Positions 9,850 through 18,110 of a stretch of DNA of 64,000 bases are shown here, piece by piece. This stretch comes from Clostridium_AQ sp900552125 (GTDB lineage: Bacteria > Bacillota_I > Bacilli_A > Erysipelotrichales > Erysipelotrichaceae). The DNA lies in the NCBI GenBank assembly GCA_037892765.1, contig JBBKBW010000011.1, one strand, 5' to 3'. Positions within the stretch are counted from its first letter, which is position 1. The number at the start of each line of letters is the position of its first letter. Under the pieces are notes generated by a model. It did no database searches. It saw only the letters and a program-made list of their open reading frames with translations, and had not been told where the DNA came from. The position numbers and the translations under genes are program-made.

Positions 9850-11697
9850 TTATTCTGGATCAACTTGCTGATCTTCATACGCTTCAATGATGTCATCTAC
9901 TTTAATATCATTAAAGTTTTCTATAGTAAGACCACATTCATATCCATTATTAACTTCTTTTGCGTCATTCTGGAAACGTTTCAGAGAACCTAATTTACCT
10001 GTATAAATAACCACTCCATCACGAATCAGACGAACACCGCAATCTTTACGGACACAACCATCTGTAACCATACAGCCGGCAATCGTACCAACTTTAGATA
10101 CCTTATAAATTTGACGAACTTCACACTGCCCGATAATAACTTCTTCATATACTGGCGCAAGCATACCCTTCATAGCATTTTCCATTTCTTCCAATGCTTT
10201 ATAAATGATATTATGAAGACGAATTTCAATTCCTTCTTCCTCTGCTTTTTTACGTACTAAAGCGTTTGGACGAACATTGAATCCATAAATTACTGCATGA
10301 GAAGCACTAGCTAATAAGATATCAGACTCTGTAATAGCTCCTGCCTGAGAACGAATTACATTTACTCGTACTCCCTGTACATCGATTTTTTCCATACTAG
10401 CTTTTACAGCTTCTGCACTACCCTGTACATCGGCTTTTACAATTACATTTACTTCCTTTACTTCGCCTTCTTCTATCTGACGAGCTAAATCATCTAAGGA
10501 CATAGCTGCTCCTGTCGCATTACGTTCAGAAGCAATTTTCTTATTTAAACGTGTTTCCGCAATCTGACGAGCTTTCTTTTCATTATCAAATACTTTAAAG
10601 ATATCTCCTGCAATAGGTACATCATTTAAGCCAATGATTTCGACTGGTGTTGAAGGAAGTGCCTTTTTAATTTCACGACCTAGATCATCTGTCATTTTAC
10701 GAACTTTACCATAAGCTGTACCTACAACTAAAGAATCTCCTGTATGCAATGTTCCACCTTGTACTAATAAAGTAGTAACAGGACCTCTTCCCTTATCCAA
10801 TTTAGCTTCAATTACTGTACCAGTTGCTAGTTTGTTTGGATTTGCACGGAAGTTGTATACTTCAGAAACAACTAGAATTGTCTCCAATAAATCACTGACA
10901 CCAGTTCCGAATTTTGCTGAGATATCCGCATAAATAGTATCTCCGCCCCATTCTTCTGGCATTAATCCTAATTCACTCATCTGTGATACGATACGGTCAC
11001 GATTTGCAGTTGGCTTATCAATTTTATTAACTGCCACGATAACCGGAACACCTGCTGCTTTCGCATGATCAACGGCTTCTTTTGTCTGTGGCATAACTCC
11101 ATCATCGGCAGCTACAACAATGATAACTAAGTCAGTAACCTTAGCTCCACGTGCACGCATAGCAGTAAACGCTTCATGTCCAGGAGTATCAAGGAATGTT
11201 ACTTTCTTTCCTTTTACATTTACCTGGTATGCACCAATGTGCTGTGTAATACCACCAAATTCACCTTCCGTAACATGTGTTTTACGAATAGTATCCAACA
11301 ATGTAGTTTTCCCATGATCGACATGTCCCATAATAGTTACTACTGGAGGACGTGTTTCTAATAAGGATTCATCTTCCTCTACTTCTAACTGTTCTTCAAA
11401 ATCACTTTCTTCAATAATGACTTCTTTATGAACATCTACATTCCATTCCATGCAGACTAATTCAATCGTTTCATCATCTAAAGTTGAATTGATGGTAACC
11501 ATTGTTCCCATCATGAACAGCAGTTTGATGATTTCACTCGCATTGCGATTTAATTTTTCTGCTAATTCTCCTACCGTCAATGGAGTGCTATATGTGATTT
11601 CTTTCACTTCTACGCGCTCTTTTTTAGGTGCAAAATTCTTATTTCGGTTGTTATTCTTCCGATTGTTGTTTCCTTTTTTCTGCTGTTGTCTTGCCAT
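9850..11697 (-). CDS. infB: Translation initiation factor IF-2
   Basis: This 615-residue GTPase places initiator tRNA on the 30S subunit. A basic, Asn/Lys-rich N-terminus (about 1-28) leads to an IF2_N domain (TVGELAEKLNRNASEIIKLL). The G domain has GHVDHGKT (124-131), DTPGHEAF and NKIDKP. Domains II-IV follow. The N-terminal region is far shorter than in E. coli (890 residues) but similar to compact Firmicute versions. The longest frame starts 8 codons earlier and would overlap the ylxQ stop region. The ATG at 11697 has AGGTGATTAT just upstream and gives MARQQQKKGN, so it is preferred. Confidence 0.95.
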   Translation of the reverse strand: MARQQQKKGNNNRKNNNRNKNFAPKKERVEVKEITYSTPLTVGELAEKLNRNASEIIKLLFMMGTMVTINSTLDDETIELVCMEWNVDVHKEVIIEESDFEEQLEVEEDESLLETRPPVVTIMGHVDHGKTTLLDTIRKTHVTEGEFGGITQHIGAYQVNVKGKKVTFLDTPGHEAFTAMRARGAKVTDLVIIVVAADDGVMPQTKEAVDHAKAAGVPVIVAVNKIDKPTANRDRIVSQMSELGLMPEEWGGDTIYADISAKFGTGVSDLLETILVVSEVYNFRANPNKLATGTVIEAKLDKGRGPVTTLLVQGGTLHTGDSLVVGTAYGKVRKMTDDLGREIKKALPSTPVEIIGLNDVPIAGDIFKVFDNEKKARQIAETRLNKKIASERNATGAAMSLDDLARQIEEGEVKEVNVIVKADVQGSAEAVKASMEKIDVQGVRVNVIRSQAGAITESDILLASASHAVIYGFNVRPNALVRKKAEEEGIEIRLHNIIYKALEEMENAMKGMLAPVYEEVIIGQCEVRQIYKVSKVGTIAGCMVTDGCVRKDCGVRLIRDGVVIYTGKLGSLKRFQNDAKEVNNGYECGLTIENFNDIKVDDIIEAYEDQQVDPE

Positions 11698-11705
11698 ATA
11701 ATCAC

Positions 11706-11999
11706 CTAGCCTTTCAAGCAAGCTATAATCTGCTTCGCAAATCCTTTATCTAGAATTGCGATTGCTTTTCTATTACAATCTCCGATTGCCATATTCATTA
11801 CTGATGCGTCCATGTAAACATAGTCTACATGGTAGAAATTACATTTATCAGTAAGCTTCTTTTTAGAATTATCACCAATATCCTCTGCTAATATCAGCAA
11901 ATGAACCTGATGTGTCTGAAACTTACGATAAATGGTTTCTCCTGTTGCTATTTTTCTTGCACGCGTGCAAAGTCCCAATAGACCAGCTGCATCTTTCAT
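11706..11999 (-). CDS. ylxQ: L7Ae-family RNA-binding protein YlxQ
   Basis: This 97-residue protein of the L7Ae/L30e/S12e/Gadd45 family probably binds kink-turn RNA. The pattern AAGLLGLCTRARKIATGE at the N-terminus and LLILAEDIGDNSKKKL in the middle match YlxQ. Its place between ylxR and infB is the standard one in Bacillota. Its ATG overlaps the ylxR stop (ATGA). No enzymatic role is expected. Confidence 0.87.
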   Translation of the reverse strand: MKDAAGLLGLCTRARKIATGETIYRKFQTHQVHLLILAEDIGDNSKKKLTDKCNFYHVDYVYMDASVMNMAIGDCNRKAIAILDKGFAKQIIACLKG

Positions 12000-12253
12000 T
12001 CACTGAACATCTCCTTTAATTTTTCATACACTTCGTCAGGTACTTCACATTCAAGGGATCGTACAAGTGATTTTCTTTTTTTTGCGATTTCTACAGCTTC
12101 TACACTGCGTTTTAAGTAAGCTCCTCTGCCATTTCTTTTCCCAGTTTCATCAATCTCAATCGTATGTTCCGGTGTACGGACAATACGAATTAATTCTTTT
12201 TTTGGAAGGCTTTCATTTGTCGCAACACATCTACGCATTGGTATTTTTTTCAT
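11996..12253 (-). CDS. ylxR: YlxR family nucleic-acid-binding protein (DUF448)
   Basis: The 85-residue protein has the DUF448 signature: MRRCVATNESLPKKELIRIVR followed by GRGAYLKRS, i.e. the motif RRCV...KKELIR and the conserved GRGAYLK loop. The family has been reported to bind RNA and, in B. subtilis, to interact with RnpA. It lies between nusA and ylxQ, with AAGGAGG ahead of the ATG. Function in this organism is inferred from family and position. Confidence 0.9.
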   Translation of the reverse strand: MKKIPMRRCVATNESLPKKELIRIVRTPEHTIEIDETGKRNGRGAYLKRSVEAVEIAKKRKSLVRSLECEVPDEVYEKLKEMFSE

Positions 12254-12271
12254 ACCTAGGCCTCCTTTATC

Positions 12272-13915
12272 TTACTCTTCGTAATATTTGTCATATTCAT
12301 CAAAGTCAATTTCATCATGAATCCAATCATTTTCTTCCATTTCACGTTCTTCACGTTCAATTTCAGCTAATTCTTCTTCTGAATAAATTGGTTTCATTTC
12401 ATAATCTTTTTTACTCAAATCAAAAGTAGGCTTACGACGTTCCTCTTTCTCTTCATTTTTCTTAGGTTTTGGTTTTGCACTTGTTTTTGTATCCTGCTTA
12501 TTAGAAGCATCAGCTAATGTTTCAAATTTAGAAACATATTCCTGTTTTTCTTTCAGATTTATTCCTTCTAATTTCTGTTTTTCTTTTGCGATACGAGCAG
12601 CTGCTTCCAAATCTGTTTCCTCAACAGTTTCTTCAGATACATCTTCATTATTTTCTTCTACAAACTCTTCAGCTGTATCTTCGATTTCATCTTCATAATC
12701 ATCATTATGAAGTTCATGTACATTTACACCTGCATCATCTAAAGAAATAACTTCTTGTGGCTGTGCATTTTCTTCAAAAATTTCCTGCTGAGCAGCCTCT
12801 TGTGCTTCTTTTTGACGAGCCAAGAATTCTTCACGCTGTTTCTTCGCAATTTCTTTCCAGTCGATACCTAATGCATCTACATCTGTTTCTGATTTGATAT
12901 CAATTTTATTACCAGTCAGTTTAACTGCTAGGCGCGCATTTTTACCGCGTTTACCAATAGCTAAGGATAACTGATTATCAGGTACAACTACCAATAAACC
13001 GCCTTTTCTTTCTTCACTTGGAATTACCGCAAGAACATCAGCTGGAGATAATGCATTTTTGATAAGTTCTGTAACATCTTCGCTCCACTCAAAAATATCA
13101 ATTTTTTCTCCACCTAACTCATCAATAATCACCTGTACACGCTGTCCTCTAGGGCCAATGCAGGCTCCAATAGGATCTACGTTTTCATTGTGAGAATAAA
13201 CGGCCATCTTCGTACGTTCTCCTGCTTCACGCGCAATTGCTTTAATTTCAATAACACCTTGGAAAATTTCAGGAACTTCTTTTTCAAATAAGCGTTTTAC
13301 TAATGTTGCATCAGCACGAGATACTAAAACCTGAGCACCTTTTGTCTCTTTGTTTACTTCTTTGATGATTACACGAATTAACTCACCTTCACGGTACTGT
13401 TCATTAGGAATCTGTTGATTTTTAGGCATTAATGCTAATGTTTTTCCGATATTTACTACACAGAATTTTTCCTCTACAGATTCGATTGTACCAGTAATCA
13501 TTTCATCAACTTTGTCACAATATTCTTCATAAACAACTAATTTTTCAGCTTCACGAATTTTTTGTTTCATAACGTTCTTTGCAAGAATAACCGCAGCACG
13601 TCCTAAATCCGCAATACTTACTTCTTCTTCTACGACACCGCCTAATTCCAGTGACTGATTTACACGTTTTGCATCTTCTAAAGAGATTTCCAGTTCATCA
13701 TCTTCTACATTCTCTACAATTAAACGCTGCTGATAAACTTTAATATCTCCTGTTTCATCGTTCACATCAACGCGAACCATAGCATCAGGTATTTCAATAT
13801 GTTTACGGAATGCTTTTGCTAAAGCTTCCTGTAATGCTTCGATGACAATTTCTTTTGATAATTTACGGTCTGACTCAATTGCCTGCATCGCAGCCATAAA
13901 ATCTTTCAACTTCAT
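12272..13915 (-). CDS. nusA: Transcription elongation/termination factor NusA
   Basis: NusA binds RNA polymerase and nascent RNA, modulating pausing, termination and antitermination. The 547-residue product has the N-terminal polymerase-binding domain (1-125), an S1 domain (about 130-200), and two KH domains (about 225-345) with GACIGPRGQRV and LSLAIGKRGKNARLAVK. After about residue 365 there is a roughly 180-residue extension that is strongly acidic and low in complexity, rich in Glu/Asp with Lys patches and ending EEYDKYYEE. B. subtilis NusA stops near residue 371, so this tail is extra. It does not look like the E. coli acidic repeats (AR1/AR2), which are folded HhH domains. Confidence 0.95.
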   Translation of the reverse strand: MKLKDFMAAMQAIESDRKLSKEIVIEALQEALAKAFRKHIEIPDAMVRVDVNDETGDIKVYQQRLIVENVEDDELEISLEDAKRVNQSLELGGVVEEEVSIADLGRAAVILAKNVMKQKIREAEKLVVYEEYCDKVDEMITGTIESVEEKFCVVNIGKTLALMPKNQQIPNEQYREGELIRVIIKEVNKETKGAQVLVSRADATLVKRLFEKEVPEIFQGVIEIKAIAREAGERTKMAVYSHNENVDPIGACIGPRGQRVQVIIDELGGEKIDIFEWSEDVTELIKNALSPADVLAVIPSEERKGGLLVVVPDNQLSLAIGKRGKNARLAVKLTGNKIDIKSETDVDALGIDWKEIAKKQREEFLARQKEAQEAAQQEIFEENAQPQEVISLDDAGVNVHELHNDDYEDEIEDTAEEFVEENNEDVSEETVEETDLEAAARIAKEKQKLEGINLKEKQEYVSKFETLADASNKQDTKTSAKPKPKKNEEKEERRKPTFDLSKKDYEMKPIYSEEELAEIEREEREMEENDWIHDEIDFDEYDKYYEE

Positions 13916-13932
13916 TTTAATTTCTTTCCTTT

Positions 13933-14400
13933 CTAAATTTTTACAGATAGGCGAATCAACGCAATGTTTTCTAATTCTATTTCCGCCTTTTTCTTAACAG
14001 CTTTTGCCATATATTCAATGAAAACTGTATTATTTTCAAATGCCAGTAATGTACCCTTCACATCATTCATACCAGCTTTTGGATTTTTCAGTTTCACATA
14101 CACATATTCACCAACAGCATCTTTAATCTGCTGTTCGTTTCTTAATTCACGCTCTGCACCAGGAGAACACACCTCTAAAAAGTACTCACTGGAAATCAGA
14201 TCTTTTTCATCTAGCATCGCACTGATTTTTTCAGATTGTTCCGCACATGTGTCAATATCCATACTTCCATCTTTTTTCATGATAGAAACCTGAAGAATAC
14301 GCATTTTTCCTTCGGTATGCCATGCGACATCGTATAATTCAATACCATCTTCTGCCACAAGTGGAGCGATCAGTTCTTTTAATTTCGTAATTTGATCCAT
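13933..14400 (-). CDS. rimP: Ribosome maturation factor RimP
   Basis: The 155-residue protein assists 30S assembly. The two-domain RimP pattern is clear: an N-terminal alpha/beta domain (ELYDVAWHTEGKMRILQVSI, CAEQSEKISAMLDE, YFLEVCSPGAERELR) and a C-terminal SH3-like domain. The ATG at 14400 is chosen because AAGGAGAGTATT precedes it. An upstream in-frame ATG seven codons earlier lacks a good ribosome site. It opens the rimP-nusA-ylxR-ylxQ-infB-rbfA operon. Confidence 0.94.
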   Translation of the reverse strand: MDQITKLKELIAPLVAEDGIELYDVAWHTEGKMRILQVSIMKKDGSMDIDTCAEQSEKISAMLDEKDLISSEYFLEVCSPGAERELRNEQQIKDAVGEYVYVKLKNPKAGMNDVKGTLLAFENNTVFIEYMAKAVKKKAEIELENIALIRLSVKI

Positions 14401-14427
14401 AATACTCTCCTTTACAAACATAATGAA

Positions 14428-14448
14428 GGAGTGGGATCATCCCACTCC
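14428..14448 (-). promoter_or_regulatory. Stable hairpin in the rimP-operon 5' leader
   Basis: On the minus strand GGAGTGGG and CCCACTCC form a perfect 8-bp stem with a 5-base loop. It starts about 12 bases downstream of the predicted transcription start and is not followed by a T run, so it is not an ordinary terminator. It may stabilise the 5' end or bind a protein. The role is unknown. Confidence 0.6.
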
Positions 14449-14467
14449 AATTGAAGTATCTGTAAAT

Positions 14468-14496
14468 ACTATACCACGAAATCCCGTAAACATCAA
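14468..14496 (-). promoter_or_regulatory. Promoter of the rimP-nusA-infB operon
   Basis: TTGATG (-35, 14491-14496), a 17-base spacer and TATAGT (-10, 14468-14473) with TG one base upstream give a strong sigma-A-type match. Confidence 0.7.
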
Positions 14497-14512
14497 CCTT
14501 TTTCCCCTTGCT

Positions 14513-14541
14513 GAGAAAAAAAGCCGCTTAGGCAGCTTTTT
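14513..14541 (-). terminator. Terminator after rpmF
   Basis: On the minus strand AAAAGCTGC pairs with GCGGCTTTT (one U-G pair) around a short loop and runs into seven T. It ends the yceD-rpmF transcript just before the rimP promoter. Confidence 0.75.
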
Positions 14542-14544
14542 GTT

Positions 14545-14715
14545 TTATTTGTTTACGATGGTTTTTCCGTTGTATTCACCGCAAGAACACATTTTGTGTG
14601 GCAGCTTGTACTCACCGCAAGCTGGACATTTTACTAATGTCGGTGCAGCTAATTTATAATGAGTTCTACGTTTTGCTTTTCTTGTCTTTGAATTACGTCT
14701 CTGTTGAACAGCCAT
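14545..14715 (-). CDS. rpmF: 50S ribosomal protein L32
   Basis: A 56-residue ORF translates as a classical bL32: MAVQQRRNSKTRKAKRRTHY at the N-terminus, then LAAPTLVKCPACGEYKLPHK and a second Cys pair CSCGEY, so all four zinc-ribbon cysteines are kept (Cys30, Cys33, Cys43, Cys45). AGGAGGTGCTAAC precedes the ATG. It is 15 bases downstream of yceD, the arrangement seen across bacteria. The gene is small enough to be missed by length filters. Confidence 0.95.
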   Translation of the reverse strand: MAVQQRRNSKTRKAKRRTHYKLAAPTLVKCPACGEYKLPHKMCSCGEYNGKTIVNK

Positions 14716-14730
14716 GTTAGCACCTCCTAC

Positions 14731-15240
14731 TTAATCTTCCAATTTGAATTCTTTCAACTTTGCTAAACGAGGATCGATTTCTTTCTTTTTTTCTTTTATG
14801 TAATCTTCCTCTTTGACAACTTCCCAACCGTCACCTTTAGGATACTGTGTAATTCCTTCCTTAACAACTTTTAAAGGAACTTCCATCAATATCAATTGAA
14901 AGATCACCGGCAATAACTCTACGACATCACCTTTAACTTCGTGTACATCTTCATCATCAGTTTTTTCGAAAGAGAACACTTCTAAAGATTTTGTATGGAA
15001 TTCATATTCTACATCCTCAAGGGTAATAGAACACGGTACTATCATCACGCCTTCAATATCGAGATCGGCAAATACTTTCTCGCTAGATATATCGTAATGA
15101 ACATTCCCTGATACCGTAACATCCTGTAATCCTCTGATTTGATGCATCTTAGAAAATACCTCAGGCTCAAACTGAATCGTTTCATCGAATTCAATTGTCG
15201 CATCTTTCGCCTTAAGCAGTTCTATTCTGGACCATTTCAA
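14731..15240 (-). CDS. yceD: YceD family protein (DUF177)
   Basis: A 169-residue DUF177/YceD protein, whose family is co-transcribed with rpmF and in plants and bacteria is linked to 23S rRNA/50S accumulation. Two cysteines are not arranged as a zinc site. The conserved core DLDIEGVMIVPCSITLEDVEY fits the family's central strand-rich segment. The start is a TTG at 15240: GAGGTG sits six bases upstream, and the apparent GTG three codons earlier lies inside that Shine-Dalgarno sequence. The resulting start, MKWSRIELLKAKD, matches the usual family N-terminus. Confidence 0.88.
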   Translation of the reverse strand: MKWSRIELLKAKDATIEFDETIQFEPEVFSKMHQIRGLQDVTVSGNVHYDISSEKVFADLDIEGVMIVPCSITLEDVEYEFHTKSLEVFSFEKTDDEDVHEVKGDVVELLPVIFQLILMEVPLKVVKEGITQYPKGDGWEVVKEEDYIKEKKKEIDPRLAKLKEFKLED

Positions 15241-15269
15241 AAGAATCACCTCGTTGTCTGACCTATCCT

Positions 15270-15298
15270 ATTATAAGTAACATCTATTGAAAAGTCAA
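15270..15298 (-). promoter_or_regulatory. Promoter of yceD-rpmF
   Basis: TTGACT (-35, 15293-15298), a 17-base spacer and a perfect TATAAT (-10, 15270-15275) lie just upstream of the TTG start of yceD. Confidence 0.75.
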
Positions 15299-15381
15299 CA
15301 GATTATCTTCATTTCATAGGCTGGCTTATATATTAAACCATAAAATAGAACGAATGAAAAGTATTTTTTTTATTTTTCTGA

Positions 15382-16317
15382 TTATTTATATTCTCCACAC
15401 CTTACTTTTTCAATAAATGCAAGAATATCTTCATATACTTCACTATGATTTTTTTCATTTAATATTTCATGCCGCATTTTAGGAAATAGTCTTGCGCTGA
15501 CATGAAGATAACCGATTTTTCGCATCAAACCTGCAGCTTCCTGAAACTTCTTCTGATTTATGATACATGGATCATTTTCTCCCGCAATAAAACGAATAGG
15601 AAGATTTTTATTTTTTAGCTTCCAATGTTTTTTATCATAAACCATCAGTAATAAGGAAAACAGATTTTCAAACCCATTCAATGTGAATGTGAATCCACAC
15701 ATTTCATCCTGATCATAAGCATGAACAACATCTTCATCACTACATAACCAGACATTTTCACTATAATCTTCATCGAATGCATCTGCATAGGAAGAAAACG
15801 CTATTTTTTGAATCAATGAGCTGCGAAAATGTCCTCCCCTTGCCACTTTCATGCCTTCACACATGATATGTCCTAGGCAAGCCGCAGACTGTTTGCTGGG
15901 GCTTCCACATACAATCAACGCATCAATTGTATCATCATATTGCTTTGCATAGGCACGAACTACTAAAGAACCCATACTATGTCCGAACATATACACTGGA
16001 TAATAAGGATATCGTTTATGAATATATGCATTAATCTGATAAAGGTCTTCAATCATATATTCTGCATGTTTCCCATTTATATAGCCTAAATCATTTTTAT
16101 TACGTACACTTTTCCCATGTCCACGATGATCATGAATCATACATATATACCCTTTGTCTGCTAAAAATTCCATTACATCTTTATAACGTTCTTTATGTTC
16201 TGCCATACCATGTACCAATTGTACAATCCCCTTTGCTTCTTCATCAGGCTCACAGCATAAAACAGAAAGCGGCAATTGATCACAGGCACTAATTATTGAA
16301 TATTCATTCCACTTCAT
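15382..16317 (-). CDS. Alpha/beta hydrolase, monoacylglycerol lipase-like
   Basis: The 311-residue protein belongs to the serine aminopeptidase S33/lysophospholipase group (Hydrolase_4). The oxyanion region VQLVHGMAEHKERY, the segment DHRGHGKS and the nucleophile elbow GHSMG (Ser114) are clear. Asp in AGENDPC and His in KMRHEIL complete the triad. No signal peptide is visible, so it is cytosolic. Likely substrates are monoacylglycerols or lysophospholipids, by family. The ATG at 16317 has AAGGAG seven bases upstream. A TTG two codons earlier is too close to that site. It is a single gene between yceD and divergent tmcAL. Confidence 0.82.
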   Translation of the reverse strand: MKWNEYSIISACDQLPLSVLCCEPDEEAKGIVQLVHGMAEHKERYKDVMEFLADKGYICMIHDHRGHGKSVRNKNDLGYINGKHAEYMIEDLYQINAYIHKRYPYYPVYMFGHSMGSLVVRAYAKQYDDTIDALIVCGSPSKQSAACLGHIMCEGMKVARGGHFRSSLIQKIAFSSYADAFDEDYSENVWLCSDEDVVHAYDQDEMCGFTFTLNGFENLFSLLLMVYDKKHWKLKNKNLPIRFIAGENDPCIINQKKFQEAAGLMRKIGYLHVSARLFPKMRHEILNEKNHSEVYEDILAFIEKVRCGEYK

Positions 16318-16395
16318 GTTCAAACTCCTTTTTTTATTTTATTGTACCACAACTTTCATAAAATAAAAGTGAAACTAGGAAGAAGAAAAAAGCTA

Positions 16396-16404
16396 TGGTA
16401 TACT
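16396..16404 (+). promoter_or_regulatory. Extended -10 promoter for tmcAL
   Basis: TGGTATACT, an extended -10, lies 22 bases before the tmcAL start. The -35 region is purine-rich with no clear hexamer. Confidence 0.45.
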
Positions 16405-16425
16405 AAGATAACGAGGTGATTAACC

Positions 16426-17544
16426 ATGAAAATATGTGGCATTGTGACAGAATACAATCCTTTTCATAATGGGCATGCATATCATATTCAGAAAGCTAAA
16501 GAAGCAACTAACTGTGATGTACTTATAGCTATTATGTCCGGTAATTTTGTACAGCGTGGAGAGTGTGCCATTACCGATAAGTGGGCAAGGGCAAAAGCCG
16601 CAATTTCAGCTGGCTGTGACCTAGTCATTGAACTTCCCTATCCTTTTGTTGTCCAAAGAGCAGATATCTTCGCAAAACATGCTGTAGACATTTTAGACAT
16701 GGCGGGCATTAATAGTTTAGTATTTGGCAGTGAAACATCAGATATTGAACATTTATCTAAGCTTGCAAATACAACTTATGAAGAATATCAGAAGCAACGT
16801 AAAAACGGAATCTCCATGGCAAAAACATTAGAAAAAATTCATGGTAAAGTCAATAGCAATGATATCCTAGGCATGGCATATCTGCGTGCTGTCACTAATA
16901 AAAATATCACGCCTATCGCAATACAGCGTACAAATGGCTATCATGATCAGGATATTAACAATACAATCAGTTCTGCCACAGCAATACGAAAAGCAATAAA
17001 AGAAGGAAATTGTATCTCACATACCACAAATATGTCAGAATACCTAACAAATCCAGTATTCATGGAAGAATATTACCCCTATATACAGACGCTATTGCTT
17101 ACAACATCAAAAGAAGAGTTAAGAAAACGTTTTTTAGTAGATGAGGGTATTGAAAATCTATTCGTTAAACAGGCAAACATTCATATGGACTGGGAATCAT
17201 TTATTACTTCCTGTATCAGTAATCGCTATCCTAGAAGCAGTATACAGCGAAGTCTGATTCACATTCTTACACAAACCAATAAATATGAAATTGATACGCT
17301 TCCTACATGCGATTTCCTACGAGTACTTGCTTTTAATGATATAGGACGGAAACATTTAAAACATTTGAAGAAACAGGAAATTAAAATTGCGGCTAGTTTT
17401 CATCAGATTCCTCAGCCATATCGCGATATTTTCATACGAACAACAAATGCTTATGCTTATGCATTTGATACAACAAAAAGAAAGGAGATCATGGACTCTG
17501 AAGTACAAAGTCCTATTTATATTTCATCATGTGGATCATACTAG
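16426..17544 (+). CDS. tmcAL: tRNA(Met) cytidine acetate ligase
   Basis: The 372-residue protein (YlbM family) matches TmcAL, which makes N4-acetylcytidine at the wobble position of elongator tRNA-Met using acetate and ATP. The nucleotidyltransferase fold is seen in GIVTEYNPFHNGHAYHI (HIGH-like) and IAIMSGNFVQRGECAI. A downstream ISSATAIRKAI segment corresponds to the second nucleotide-binding motif. B. subtilis TmcAL is about 415 residues, so this one is a little short, mainly at the C-terminus. GAGGTGATTAACC precedes the ATG. It overlaps the following YdcF-like gene by 16 bases. Confidence 0.9.
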   Translation: MKICGIVTEYNPFHNGHAYHIQKAKEATNCDVLIAIMSGNFVQRGECAITDKWARAKAAISAGCDLVIELPYPFVVQRADIFAKHAVDILDMAGINSLVFGSETSDIEHLSKLANTTYEEYQKQRKNGISMAKTLEKIHGKVNSNDILGMAYLRAVTNKNITPIAIQRTNGYHDQDINNTISSATAIRKAIKEGNCISHTTNMSEYLTNPVFMEEYYPYIQTLLLTTSKEELRKRFLVDEGIENLFVKQANIHMDWESFITSCISNRYPRSSIQRSLIHILTQTNKYEIDTLPTCDFLRVLAFNDIGRKHLKHLKKQEIKIAASFHQIPQPYRDIFIRTTNAYAYAFDTTKRKEIMDSEVQSPIYISSCGSY

Positions 17545-18089
17545 CATTCATTATAATTGCAAACCTGATTCTTCGCCATTATTTTCCTCCTATCCAAAAA
17601 CCTCAAACTAATATAAATTATGAAGTCGCAATTGTGTTAGGAAGTCCTACTAAAGATAATGGCAGTCTATCTCGCATGCAGAAAACAAGAGTAGATGCTG
17701 CTATACGATTGTATCAAAATAAAAAAGTTAAAAAAATTCTAATCAGTGGCAGTAATGTTGTAAACGATTATGTTGAAGCTGAAGTTATGGCTGCTTATGC
17801 TATTGGTAAAGGAATACCTGCATCTGATATATATTTAGAAACAAAAGCGCGTAACACATTTGAAAACCTAAAATTCGCAAAAAATATATGCGAGCAAATG
17901 AACATCAAAAATGTAATTGTTGTGACAAGCAATTTCCACGCAAGAAGAGCACAGTTTATGGTAAGAAAATTTTTCACTAACTTCGCAATGAAAAAAACAA
18001 AAGAAAAAGAAAAAATAAAACATTACATCATGGAATACTTTCGAATGTGGAACAGCTTATATTATGAAATCAAATTAAAAAGGCAATGA
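17529..18089 (+). CDS. YdcF/SanA-like DUF218 protein
   Basis: This 186-residue protein has one N-terminal membrane segment (about 2-15) and a DUF218 domain: AIVLGSPTKDNGSLSRMQKTR, KKILISGS, EAEVMAAYAIGKGIP, ETKARNTFENLKFAK and VVTSNFHARRA. The family includes SanA and YdcF, implicated in envelope functions in E. coli; the reaction is not defined. The C-terminus is basic. The start overlaps the tmcAL end by 16 bases, so it is likely translated by coupling. Confidence 0.82.
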   Translation: MWIILAFIIIANLILRHYFPPIQKPQTNINYEVAIVLGSPTKDNGSLSRMQKTRVDAAIRLYQNKKVKKILISGSNVVNDYVEAEVMAAYAIGKGIPASDIYLETKARNTFENLKFAKNICEQMNIKNVIVVTSNFHARRAQFMVRKFFTNFAMKKTKEKEKIKHYIMEYFRMWNSLYYEIKLKRQ

Positions 18090-18102
18090 TCTGCCTTTTT
18101 TT
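18077..18102. terminator. Bidirectional terminator between the YdcF-like gene and the DUF3784-type gene
   Basis: AAAAAGGCA and TGCCTTTTT form a 9-bp stem around a 6-base loop, with T runs on each strand. It overlaps the stop codon of the YdcF-like gene. Confidence 0.8.
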
Positions 18103-18110
18103 CATCTTCA

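Noticed and set aside
12067..12429. A 120-codon plus-strand frame opposite nusA and ylxR
   Set aside because: Rich in Phe and His from antisense reading of acidic NusA codons; nusA and ylxR are certain.
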